Shown: positions 1 to 9,697 of the stretch, one piece after another
Numbering within the stretch: position 1 is the stretch's first letter
Layout of the letters: each line of letters begins with the position of its first letter
Source: Cylindrotheca closterium
Lineage: Eukaryota; Bacillariophyta; Bacillariophyceae; Bacillariales; Bacillariaceae
Length of the DNA stretch: 64,000 nucleotides
Assembly (NCBI GenBank): GCA_933822405.4
Contig: CAKOGP040000224.1
Span: forward strand, 187,023-251,022
Direction: 5' to 3'
Program-made: the position numbers and the translations under genes
Notes under the pieces: generated by a model
The model's input: only the letters and a program-made list of their open reading frames with translations
What the model was told of the DNA's origin: nothing
Databases searched by the model: none

Positions 1-444
1 CATCTCGTTACTGCTTCCATCGAGCGATGCATTGACGCTGTTATGGACGAACAAGCCGCGCAATGGGAGTCAGACGTTGATGACTTTGATCGCTTGGCAG
101 CAATCTCTGCAGAAGTATCAAAGTTCAGTGTCAACTATGCTTTGGAGCAAGCTGTGGCAGATGAACAAGAAGCACACAGAATGTACAAGGCTATGGAGCA
201 AAAGATCAACTTGCAACAGAAGCTCAAGTCGAGAGACTCCTCGAAGAAGAATGTACTTGATTCGAGTGATCATACATCCATCTGCTCTGATCTCAGTCAT
301 CCTGAGGCAGAATCAATCCGTTCCACAAGAGACTCCTTGTCTCAAGCTAAGGGAAACAATAAGGCAACGAAAGCAATTTCGAGACGCCTCACCAACGCTC
401 TCACGATGCCCAAGATCGTTGGTCTTGCCAGTCGCGCTGCATGA
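1..444 (+). CDS. VMDEQ-family protein, tandem copy 1 (5' end outside window)
   Basis: Partial gene: the reading frame is open from base 1, so the N-terminal half (V.F / WY / RGLE blocks) lies upstream of the window. What is seen is the second half of the core: a CIDAVMDEQ..QW block at once, then RLAAISAEVSKF, and the ADEQEAHRMY block. It is followed by a Ser-rich acidic stretch DSSDHTSICSDLSHPEAES and a short basic tail ending in LTNALTMPKIVG. This order is shared with the next three genes downstream, in the same orientation, so it is the first visible copy of a tandem array. The family has no name I recognise; no catalytic motif or membrane segment is visible. A function cannot be assigned. 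The stop is TGA at 442-444. Confidence that it is a real coding sequence is high because the protein sequence, not only the DNA, is conserved between copies. Confidence 0.85.
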   Translation, partial: HLVTASIERCIDAVMDEQAAQWESDVDDFDRLAAISAEVSKFSVNYALEQAVADEQEAHRMYKAMEQKINLQQKLKSRDSSKKNVLDSSDHTSICSDLSHPEAESIRSTRDSLSQAKGNNKATKAISRRLTNALTMPKIVGLASRAA

Positions 445-1496
445 TAACTCTTCAATGCTCTCCAAACGAGACGCATGTACATAAAGGGGACGACATTTTT
501 CTGCAGCCTGGTGCATTATGCATGACACCTGCAGCTACATTTTTATACACTTGTTACACGCAACGTCCAACAATAATGGACTTTCTAAGTGATAAATGAC
601 AATTTTGCATTTGAGATCTATCAATACCATCTCCTTCTAGAACCTAGTTGTACCCCAGCTTGTGGTTTGCTTTATGATACGATCTGAAGACGCCTACCCT
701 GCAGAACATGTTGTCTGTATCGTACACATCTTTCATCTCTTTGTGTTGCGCTTTATGAACTCACTCACCTCCTTGTCACTAACCCATCAGGAATGCCCCG
801 CAGGCAGGAGTGCCAGATGGATTTATCGTACCGGACCATAAAGTAAAATGTGGCTGCGTGGGATGAGGTCTGCCTGTCGGAATGATTGATTCAGAAAGCC
901 ATTCAATGCTTTGATACTACAGTATACTGTATTTTACCAGAAAGATGTAATACACCTGTCATCAGTGCAAAGTCTCAAAGCCTTCCATCAGCTTGAAACG
1001 TCTTTTCGTTCGTTCATCACGGCCCGCAATACCGGAAGTGAGGATGGCGGCCAGATTACATTGCACAGCGAATCGCGACCATCGCGTATGTACCTGTGAT
1101 GAATTGCGAGCGTCTTCTTCGTTCATGTTCTCGATGTGTTAACGATGTGTTAAAACGTTTCGCACACCCAATCTACAGGTTAGTAGCCTGCGAACCTTTC
1201 GTCGCGGCAGTTTTGGAGGAACAACAGTTTTTTCAACCGTACACATGAAACGCGGTACTTGTCTTCGTTCATGACTGAAACAACGATAGGAATTTGAGAA
1301 AATTTGATTACGTGCTACCAAAATGGTTTTCTCAGTTTGCGCACTTATAGAACATGAAGAAAGTTTTGGTAGCGTTTTAAACGTAAAGAAGGCCGATTTG
1401 AAATCAATCATTGCAGTAGGGATCCCACCCTCACATTCAGATCCAACAAGCAAAGTACACAAAAAATTCAGCACCAAACACAACCAAACGGCAAAC
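445..1496. other. Spacer between tandem copies 1 and 2
   Basis: No gene seen. About 70-90 bases after the stop lies GCATTATGCATGACACCTG (from 512), a 3' flank element recurring after copies 2 and 3. The stretch 590-690 resembles the 3' flank of copy 2 (TTTGAGATCT, CTCCT.CTAGAA, CCCAGCTT.TG), as expected if whole gene units were duplicated. The last ~50 bases match the 5' leaders of copies 3 and 4. Confidence 0.6.
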
Positions 1497-2162
1497 ATGA
1501 ATGCACGAACGAAGGCAATTGAACGAAGAGTCAAGTTCCTTCCAGAGAATGATACCGTGTGGAAGATCAGCAATCTAGAGGAGTACACCGAAGAAGAGAT
1601 CCTAAACAGTTGGTACACTCAGCCCGAGTTCAAGAAGATCACTAGGAGGAGCTACAACCACGCTCTCAGATGGGAGTCTGGCGAAACATCAATGCCTGAC
1701 TCTTTCCATCGAGGACTGGAAGTCTTCACAATGGAAGGCGAGGAGATCATTACCGCTTCTATCGAACAGTGCATTGACGCTGTTATGGATGAGCAAGAAG
1801 CCCAATGGGACAAAGACATTGATGACTTTGATCGTTTGGCAGCTGTCTCTAAAGAAGTATCAAGATTCAGCACCGCCTATGCTTTGGAGCTAGCCCGGGC
1901 AGATGAAGATGAAGCACAAAGAATGTACACGCGTATGGAACAGAAGATTAAGTCAAAAGGCTCGAAACTCGATTCAAGCGATCACACGTCTATCTGCTCT
2001 GATCTAAGTCATCCCGAGGCAGACTCAGTCCATTCAAGAGGATCCTTATCTGAAAGTATAGAAAACAGGAGGGGAACGAAGACTAGATCCAAACGCCTCA
2101 CCAAGGCTCTCAAGTTGTCCAAGAACAAGTTCCCTTGTCGCACTAGTCGCACAGCATGCTAA
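1497..2162 (+). CDS. VMDEQ-family protein, tandem copy 2
   Basis: A 221-residue protein with the full family core. In order: RRVKFLPENDTVWKI (about residues 9-23), EEYTEEEI then SWYTQPEF (about 27-43), HRGLEVF (near 76), QCIDAVMDEQEAQW (near 98), and ADEDEAQRMY (near 137). The C-terminal part carries LDSSDHTSICSDLSHPEADS and a basic tail KRLTKALKLSK. The frame is open further upstream, but I chose ATG 1497 because the leader just before it (ACAA..CAAACATGAATG pattern) is shared with copies 3 and 4 and the protein then aligns from its first residues. Soluble, charged, probably partly helical; no signal peptide or membrane segment. Function unknown. Lies head-to-tail with the neighbouring copies. 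Confidence 0.85.
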   Translation: MNARTKAIERRVKFLPENDTVWKISNLEEYTEEEILNSWYTQPEFKKITRRSYNHALRWESGETSMPDSFHRGLEVFTMEGEEIITASIEQCIDAVMDEQEAQWDKDIDDFDRLAAVSKEVSRFSTAYALELARADEDEAQRMYTRMEQKIKSKGSKLDSSDHTSICSDLSHPEADSVHSRGSLSESIENRRGTKTRSKRLTKALKLSKNKFPCRTSRTAC

Positions 2163-3057
2163 AAGGGATTCTCCATAGCATGCAAGGTTGCATATACAGA
2201 AAAGGGGGATGGTATTTCTTCTCCAGCTCATTGCATCATGGCACCTGCAGCTTCGTTTGATTAAATTTTTTTTCACGCGATGTCCATCAATTAAAAACTT
2301 ATTAGTACCTACTACATATCATGGCAGCATTTCTGAATGAAAATTCATCATCTTTATTTGAGATCTGACTATCTCCTAGAAACAATTGTTACCACAGCTT
2401 ATGTTTCGTTATGATGTGAACATACTTACTAGTAGTTGTGGGTAGCTTCTTGAAGGACGTAGGAACGTAGCATTGACACTTGTAAGCTGTTCGTTTCATG
2501 GACACTGATTATTAGTCGTGGTGATCTCCGTGATCCATATCACCAGGTTCAACGAAGTAACATGCCAACACCAAAGAGACGCCTTTTACGATTCTGAAAC
2601 CATGCAGCTGCAGGTACAGTACTTCACATAGAAAACGCCATTTCTTGGAGGCCATATCGAGTACATCACACACATACTGTAGAGCACGTTCGGGATAGAA
2701 AGGAACTCAGGCCCATGATTAAAATATGTAATTCCGCGCCATTCCTTCGCCGCAGCACAACACACACAAAACCTGGGATTATATCTATTGAAGAAACATC
2801 AAAGACATCTCGGCGGATCCATGTTGCATATGTAACAGCTTGGTTACCGCTTTAAAGGCCCTTGATCGTCGATTCAAACGCCTTTCGTTAAATTGCCAAT
2901 AGGAACCGCGTTGGCTTTGTTCCTTAGTCCATAAGTGTTTGTTGTACACGCAATCAACAATGCCGCATGCTTAAAGTTCAATAATGTGCTCACCGCTCAC
3001 AATCCACGTTCGCAAAATCACACATAAATTCGAACCATGCAGAAACAAACATCAAAA
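2163..3057. other. Spacer between tandem copies 2 and 3
   Basis: No gene seen. TTGCATCATGGCACCTGCAG at about 2231-2250 is the counterpart of the element after copies 1 and 3. The final 45 bases (AATTCGAACC...AAACATCAAAA) form the shared 5' leader of copy 3. Confidence 0.6.
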
Positions 3058-3738
3058 ATGAATTCAAGCGAAAGACGAGTCCAGTTCCTTCCAGCCCATG
3101 ATTCGGTATTGGAGATCCCGTCACTGGGGGAGTACACTGAACAGGATATCATGAACTGCTGGTACACGAAGCCAGAGTTCAGAAAAATCGCTAAGCGATG
3201 CCAGAAACAAGCCCGTCGATGGGAGTCTGGAAAACCATCAATGAACGAATCTTGTCCTCGAGGACTAGAAAGCTTCATGCAGGAAGACGGGGAGATTACT
3301 ACGGCTTCCGTCGAACAATGTATTGACGCTGTAATGGATGAGCAAGAAGTCCAATGGGACAAAGAAGTCGATGACTACGACCGCTTGGCAGCAGTCTCTG
3401 AAGAAGTATCGAGATTCAGCGTCAGTTGGGCTCTAGAGAAAGCCCGGACAGATGAAAAAGAAGCGCAAAGAATATACAAACATATGGAACAGAAATACAA
3501 GGTGACCAAGTTGAAATGCGAGTCTCCAACAAGCCTTTCGAAATCAATAGAGGATGGACGAGATGACCATACGTCTATGTGTTCTGATCTGAGCCATCCT
3601 GGTGCAGAATCGCCCCGGCTAACAGAACACCAAAAGACGAAAGGAGCCTCCAAGCCTCCACTAAAAATGCCCAAGCTCCCTCGTCACGTCAGCGTCACAA
3701 TATATAGAAAGGTGTCTCCAATGATTTGTAGCAGATGA
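3058..3738 (+). CDS. VMDEQ-family protein, tandem copy 3
   Basis: A 226-residue family member. Core blocks in order: RRVQFLPAHDSVLEI, GEYTEQDI, CWYTKPEF, ARRWESGK, PRGLESF, QCIDAVMDEQEVQW, EVSRFSVSWALEKA and TDEKEAQRIY. The acidic Ser motif appears as DDHTSMCSDLSHPGAES, and the tail is basic (KPPLKMPKLPRHVS). An ATG seven codons upstream (3037) is in frame; I prefer 3058 because the AACATCAAAAATGAATTCA context matches the start of copies 2 and 4. Compared with copies 2 and 4 the linker before the acidic motif is changed and the C-terminus is extended by a short unrelated stretch (YRKVSPMICSR). No known domain, no signal peptide. Function unknown. Confidence 0.85.
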   Translation: MNSSERRVQFLPAHDSVLEIPSLGEYTEQDIMNCWYTKPEFRKIAKRCQKQARRWESGKPSMNESCPRGLESFMQEDGEITTASVEQCIDAVMDEQEVQWDKEVDDYDRLAAVSEEVSRFSVSWALEKARTDEKEAQRIYKHMEQKYKVTKLKCESPTSLSKSIEDGRDDHTSMCSDLSHPGAESPRLTEHQKTKGASKPPLKMPKLPRHVSVTIYRKVSPMICSR

Positions 3739-4798
3739 GACGTACATCTACGGGGCTTTGATATTTTACAAAGTCTTCCAGGCATGGTACATCATGGTAC
3801 CTGCAGAGTCGTCTTTTCAAGCCCTCTAAGACTCGCTCCCCTATAGGCACGGTATATCTTGGTACCTGCAGCGTTTTTGAAACTGCAATACCAGACGTAG
3901 GCAATCTAAAACGAAATCAAGAACCCGTAACTTTGATATTTGGGAGTCGTATCCAATAGTCATTCTTTTTTAACAGCTACTGCGGCAATTGGCAATCTGG
4001 CAGATCTTTTTTTTTATTAAATATCACCCATATAGCTGCTAGTATCACTGACACTGTTGTTTGCGCTGTTTCGTGGTGATATGCAATTGTATACTACTAC
4101 TACAAGCGAAGACAGGTCACTTGCCATCAGAGCACGAAAGGCGAATTTAAAAGTTGCCTTGCTTTAACCTACCTGGTTCAAACGGCTTCACCTAGCTACC
4201 GGTAGCACTGCAAGGCGCCATTTCTTCATTCCGTCACCCAACCCACATTGTCGTTCACACAAAAAGCGGTTTCAAAGAGCAAGAACATTATGACAAAAAT
4301 GGGATTACGTATGTTGGTAGCTACTGGTACCTGGTAGGCACATCACAGCCTCCGGATGCACGAAATCGTGATCGCTTTTTTCTATGACACCTTCATGAAA
4401 TATTTTTTATTTGTTGCCGACAATCCGAATTGTCAAAAATTGTGGTGGTACTCAGCTTCGGTCACGGAAGCAATATATACATATATATCATATAAAATGG
4501 GAAACTGTGCGTTGGGAGAAAATAAAATGACTTCTTTGTGGTGCCGTTACCTAAATGTACAGCTTCGTTACCGTTTCTTGGGCTCGACTGCTTCGAAAAT
4601 GCCTTTCTTTTTTATTTATTTTAATGTAGTATTTAGCTCGGAACAGGAAATCGCGATCGCTTTTTCGCAATGTCAATAATTGTTTTTGAGACGTGATCGG
4701 CATTCGCCACATTCTTCATGCTCTTGGACGAATTTCCAAGCCCAACCCTTTCCCAAAAAGTCACACAATTCAGATACAAGCAGATTCAAACATCAAAC
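3739..4798. other. Spacer between tandem copies 3 and 4
   Basis: No convincing gene. The 3' flank element of the array occurs twice here: GGCATGGTACATCATGGTAC at 3781-3800 running into CTGCAG, and again as GGCACGGTATATCTTGGTAC at about 3846-3865 running into CTGCAG. TACCGGTA occurs at 4197. The region is otherwise AT-rich with no coding signature. Confidence 0.5.
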
Positions 4799-5479
4799 AT
4801 GAGTACAAACAAGAGAAGAGTCCAATTCAATCCATCGCATGATTCTGTATTGGAAATAAGTAACCGGGAGGAATACACCGAACAAGAGATCCTGAATTAC
4901 TGGTACACCAAGCCCGAGTTCAAAGCGATCACCACGCGATGCTACAAGCAAGCTAGTCGATGGGAGTCTGGCAAGTCATCAAAGAATGAATCTTTCCATC
5001 GAGGACTAGAAGGATTCACACAGGAAGCCGAGGAGATCACTACTGCTTCCATCGAACAATGCATTGACTCTGTAATGGATGAGCAAGACGCCCAATGGGA
5101 GGAAGAAGTCGATGACTGCGATCGCTTGGCAGCTGTCTCCAAAGAAGTATCAAGATTCAGTGTCGCCTGGGCTTTGGAGAAAGCCATAGCAGATGAGCAA
5201 GACGCCCAAAACATATACAGGCGTATGGAACAGAAAACCAAGTTGCAATTGAAGACCAAGTCCTCGAAAGGCTCGAGTGGTCTCGATTCAAGTGATCACA
5301 CATCGATCTGCTCTGATCTAAGTCATCCCGAGGCAGACTCGGTCCGTTCGAGAGAATCCTCATCTGGAACGAGAGTAAACAAGAAGGGAACGCAATCCAT
5401 AACCAGACGCGTCACCAAGGCTCTCAAGATGCCCAAGCTCGCTGTTGGTGCTAGTCCATTGCTTGGTGTTTCCAGGTGA
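4799..5479 (+). CDS. VMDEQ-family protein, tandem copy 4
   Basis: A 226-residue family member and the last of the head-to-tail array. Blocks: RRVQFNPSHDSVLEI, EEYTEQEI, YWYTKPEF, SRWESGK, HRGLEGF, QCIDSVMDEQDAQW, EVSRFSVAWALEKA, ADEQDAQNIYRRME. The tail holds LDSSDHTSICSDLSHPEADS followed by RRVTKALKMPKLAVG. Closest to copy 2 in the tail and to copy 3 in the core. Frame is open 27 codons upstream, but the ATG at 4799 sits in the same AAACATCAAACATGA leader as the other copies. No signal peptide, membrane span or catalytic signature. Function unknown. Confidence 0.85.
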   Translation: MSTNKRRVQFNPSHDSVLEISNREEYTEQEILNYWYTKPEFKAITTRCYKQASRWESGKSSKNESFHRGLEGFTQEAEEITTASIEQCIDSVMDEQDAQWEEEVDDCDRLAAVSKEVSRFSVAWALEKAIADEQDAQNIYRRMEQKTKLQLKTKSSKGSSGLDSSDHTSICSDLSHPEADSVRSRESSSGTRVNKKGTQSITRRVTKALKMPKLAVGASPLLGVSR

Positions 5480-6084
5480 TGAAATGTCCATATGAGGGTC
5501 TGACATCATTTTTTTCCTCTGGGACTTCTCCAAACATGGAGCAGCGTTTGTCTTTGAAACTCTTTAGAATTCGTTCTAGACGAATGCAATTTGCAACGAG
5601 GGGTGGGCACCAATCAATCAATCAAGAACCCACGGCCATGGTAGCTGGGGATCTCATTTAAGGGCCGTTCTTAATGATAATTGGCAATTTTATGTTACTA
5701 TATCTCTTTTCGTTTTGAAAGTAGTATCCTTCCTAGCATAGGCAACGTGTGCTTCGTGAATATAACAAAGTAGATTGCAAGACCCCACCCGTGATATATC
5801 ATGCTCCGGGTTGAAGCAATCAATACTGTTGGGATAAATTCTGGCATAATCACATAGGCGTACGAAATGTATCGTTTAATGTGTATTCTATTTGCAAAAT
5901 ATTCTAAAGCTTTCATCATTGGGAGGCTTTCTGAAGCTAGAAATGGGTATATATTCTTCTGTCATCAACGAACAGGACGAGTCATTGGTGGGGGATTGGA
6001 TCATATTCATATTATATTCTGATCCGAACATATCAACGTATGCTGGAAGAATCCTTCACCGAAGACATAGTTGACGCATTCGTT
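5480..6084. other. Gap after the tandem array
   Basis: No gene seen. Unlike copies 1-3, no CATCATGG.ACCTGCAG element follows copy 4, so the duplicated unit appears to end close to its stop codon or the flank has diverged. Confidence 0.4.
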
Positions 6085-6420
6085 TCACTCCTTCTTGGGT
6101 ATTGGAAGTATGCGAAAACCTGACTTTCCGATGTTTTGAAAGAAGTTGTTCGTGAATTTCTTCTTTTTCTTCTGGTCTTTGAAGGATTTCGCTTGGCCAC
6201 GGAAATTGATAGGAGAATCCTTAGTTTGGTTCTTTGGTTGCTTCATCATTCGTTCACCCCTCCTCATTAGATGAACTTCTTCGGGATTCATGGGGGCTTT
6301 CATAGGGTCTTCTACGAGCAGAAACCTGGCAGGAACCTTGCGAATCGAAGGATTTGTTCGTTCGGACAAGGGTGATGGTTCCTCTTCGACGACGCCCTCG
6401 AATCTAGCCTGTGGTGGCAT
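6085..6420 (-). CDS. Small basic hypothetical protein
   Basis: A 111-residue open frame on the minus strand starting with a true ATG (MPPQARFEGVVEEEPSP). The N-terminal third is acidic and Pro-rich; the rest is strongly basic, with MRRGERMMKQPKNQTK and a DQKKKKKFTNNFF run, ending RILPIPKKE. No signal peptide, transmembrane segment or named domain is visible. The lysine run could be a nuclear localisation signal, but that is inference. It lies about 340 bases from the carotenoid dioxygenase stop on the same strand. I do not recognise the protein; it could be a real small gene or a chance frame, and codon-level conservation would decide. Confidence 0.4.
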   Translation of the reverse strand: MPPQARFEGVVEEEPSPLSERTNPSIRKVPARFLLVEDPMKAPMNPEEVHLMRRGERMMKQPKNQTKDSPINFRGQAKSFKDQKKKKKFTNNFFQNIGKSGFRILPIPKKE

Positions 6421-6759
6421 GCTTGTCTTCTTGTATACTTTTTGTGATCTATGTTGGTGAATGTGGTTTATGCGACTGATTCACGATAGATTCATTTGGT
6501 ACGTTTCTCAAGTCTTGCAGAGCAAAGTGACCATGGAGGCAAACGAGAATATTGGCAAGATTCTGTACGGATGATGCTTAGTACGCGATACTGTACCTTC
6601 TCTTTGACGCGCATGACTTCAGTCGTACGAAACAATTCCCAAATAAGCGTTGTCCGTACCGTTATATTATGTTCGAACGAGTCCAACAGATCTGTGCAGT
6701 ATTTCATTCGATTTCAGATTAGTACAATCCTGGGTATACTCTATCCTATTATATGCATT
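6421..6759. other. Gap between small ORF and dioxygenase 3' end
   Basis: Likely the 3' untranslated region of the minus-strand dioxygenase and the promoter of the small minus-strand gene. No further feature seen. Confidence 0.4.
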
Positions 6760-8962
6760 CTAACAGAAAACGGACGACCCTCCTTTGCTGTCCTTGGCAA
6801 AGCACCCGTGGATTCCGTGTGGAACACCAGATCGCATCCAAATTTTGGCAACGGGACCTTCCTTCAAGTCTTTCTCCAAATCGAACACAGCCAGGAAGTT
6901 CTTTTGCTTGGCCGCGTCCCGCACCACGCCCAAGAGGAATGCTGCATCTTCGTCATTGGGATCACTTCCATCCTTGGGAATAATAATGGGCTCGGTCGTA
7001 AAATACCGTGTTCCAAACCAATAGGCATCGACGTCCTCATTTGGTGCTCCAGGTTGCAACTGTTCAGTGCTGCCGCTTTCTACCTTCAGTCGAACGTATC
7101 CATTGGGCGGTGTACTGTCACCAATCACATTGGAGACTGTTCCATAGACATTCTCGCATTTCTTGGTGTTGAAATTGGGGTGCACTAGCATGTGTTCTGT
7201 ACAAATATTATGGCATCCTGGTGCAATGTCAAGAGAGACAGTTCGTTTTTCCTTTGGATCAATCTCGAGTCTCCAGAGAAAGGTTGGTGGAATTTGACGA
7301 AATTCGGGACAGAATCCACCCCATGCTCCCAAAAAGTCTTTGGAATCGGATGGAGGCCATCCGGAAAAGTAGGTGACCAAGTTCCCAGTCTCTTCATCTT
7401 CGTATCCATGCGAAAAGTGGATAGAGAAACATGCTGGAACGTCGACCACAAATGGTTCAAACTGATTTTTGGAGGATGGCCGTGGAAAGATCCAAGCTTT
7501 GACGTTTTTGCGACCATCCATGGCCAAGCTGGCAGCGGGGCCTTTGAGATTCAGCAAGAATGGGAGCTGGTTCATTTCGAGTGCATTGATCATGAAAATG
7601 ATGGAATTCTCAGTAATGGCCATATCGTGTGGTGCCAAGGAACAGTTTGGAATCTCAAAGGTGGAGGTTGCCAATCGGTCAAAGTTTTCTTCCGCCCACT
7701 CGGTGAATGTTACCTCCAAACTTTTACTCATTGGCAGTTGTGACCAAGACCAGCCGACCAAGTTGCCATTTGGACATCGTTGTGGGTGTGCCGTGTGCTA
7801 TGATACATACATTGAACGCAAAGGGCAAGAAGGTGAGTATAATTGGCGAAAAAGCTGAAACGTAAGAGCTGTGGTGCATGTACTTACGGCAGATCCACCA
7901 ATAAAGTCTGGCTCAAATTCTTCCAAATCTTTGCCTAGCTTGACCGGTAATGCGGCTTTCAATGCCCCGCCCATGGTATCTTCTCCCATCGCTTCCAAGG
8001 TAGTTGGATCCAAACGAAAGGGTAATCCTGCTTCAAACAGGGCCAGCACCTTTCCTCCAAACGAAATGATCTGAGTATTTGCGGAATCTAATCAGAAGTA
8101 CACGAGTTGTGAGAAATGAACATCGACCCTACCACAACATAACGCTGTCAGCAAGACTGACTGACTTACTCTTGATATCAGTATTAAAGGCTCCACCAAC
8201 AAATTTAGAAATGGCCGAAGGCTCGGAGGGATCCGTGTTGAGCCCATTCTTTTCCCTCGAGTCTAACCCTTCGAAACATGGCCCGGTCCCAAAAGTGCCA
8301 CGATAGAGAAACTTCTTGGCCTTTTGCTCTTCTTCGAACTGAGGGGTCGATACGAAGCGTGATAGGAACTTGACCTTTCGTTGGCCTGAACTATCTGGTG
8401 CTGGTATGTCAATTTTGTAAACCAGTGCATCGGCATCGAGCACATGTTGGACTCGTTCTCCATTCACCCCGAATTTGCCAGGTCCATTACGATAGAGAGT
8501 TCCTTGCAATTCATCTGGTAGCTTTCCTTCCACTTCGCACTCGTACTCGCTGTACCCGGTATCACTATCAATCAAATCGGGATCACTTGCTGGTGATTCG
8601 TAGGTGTACCAATTCTCTCGCCAGTCCGATTCAATGCTTAAACCTTTGCCCAATTCTTCTTGAGATTCTTTCGGATGGATATTCATTTCCATAGCTTCAG
8701 TCAATTCAGACGTTAAGGGTCGAGTTTGTGGATGGAATGTAGAAGAGGTGATTCTCCAATATTCCGACGACGATTGGCTCTTTGGCTTGTTGTTATTGGA
8801 TGATGATTCTTCATCATTCGTTTCAGCAACTGCTTCTCCTTCTTTTTGATCCACAATAGTAGACTTTATTAAGGTGAGCTGACAGCGAGGACTCTGAGAA
8901 GGCAGAAGTGCATCAGCTCCAATTACTCCAGCGATGAGGGCGAGTGCTATAGACCGCTTCAT
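6760..8962 (-). CDS. Carotenoid cleavage dioxygenase (RPE65/CCD family)
   Basis: Three exons on the minus strand: 8962-8170, 8087-7888, 7797-6760, with introns of 82 and 90 bp (GTAAGT donors, TTAG and ATAG acceptors). The joined frame gives 676 residues. Members of this family use a non-haem Fe(II) held by four His to cleave carotenoid or apocarotenoid double bonds. Here the four are in AHP (about residue 335, right after the second splice), SLAPHDMAIT (about 388), SIHFSHGYED (about 458-461) and VPHGIHGCF (about 661, near the C-terminus as usual). Other signatures: YRNGPGKF, ISFGGKVLALFEAG, NLVGWSW. The N-terminus (MKRSIALALIAGVIGADALL) is a signal peptide and may be the first part of a plastid bipartite leader with L in place of the usual F at the cleavage site. 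Substrate cannot be read from the sequence. Confidence 0.92.
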
Positions 8963-9697
8963 TGGATGTATATAAATACGATTGAATAGAGGGAAGCTGG
9001 TATTGTAAAGATCTATACGAACGAACCCTCCTTGCCTACTGAATTGCTTTCTTTTTTATTGTTTTATAATTCGATGATGCCACGCACGTGCCAATGTAGT
9101 CGAACAGGTCGATTTTTTATTTGAACTGAAAATTTTATTTTATGAAAGATATGATACTATGATACGTACGGGCACTGTATACCATCATGATGATGATACC
9201 CTATTATTTGGATCCCAACCGGCGGCGCGTCCAGTGAGTAGTTGAATTGAACAAAAGCCTTGGAAAATTCACGCCAATTTGGTCAAAGGCCGCAACCAAG
9301 ATAGATCTGAAACAGAATGAATCCTGGTTCAATCGCCATTTGAATTGTCATCAATCCGAATCAATCACCCCAATGCGAACCAGAAACTCCTTTGCGAAAC
9401 GTCCAAAAACGGATAGGTAAGTGTACTGCACTCGAATGCGAAAAATAGTCTTTCACAACAAAAAGCCGTGCGAAACCCAGTGCTATTGTGAGAGCTACAA
9501 AATGAGAACCAACCTACAGCGTTGCTGTTCTTCGGTTGTGGGTTATTGCTTCTGTCGATTTTTCGGGTGATTTGAAGCCAATGTTGGATGTGGTCCACCA
9601 GATAAGTAACTTACGACATTCATTCGTCATGCAAAAAGATCATGGCAAAGAGGCAACAAGACGAAGAATGAATGGCTCATGCTGAAACCTCTGATTA
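8963..9697. other. Gap between dioxygenase promoter and acyltransferase 3' end
   Basis: Contains the upstream region of the dioxygenase gene. A short minus-strand open frame at 9365-9598 has no recognisable content and no good start. Nothing else seen. Confidence 0.4.

Noticed and set aside
9365..9598. Minus-strand open frame of 77 codons
   Set aside because: Composition typical of non-coding DNA and no recognisable motif.
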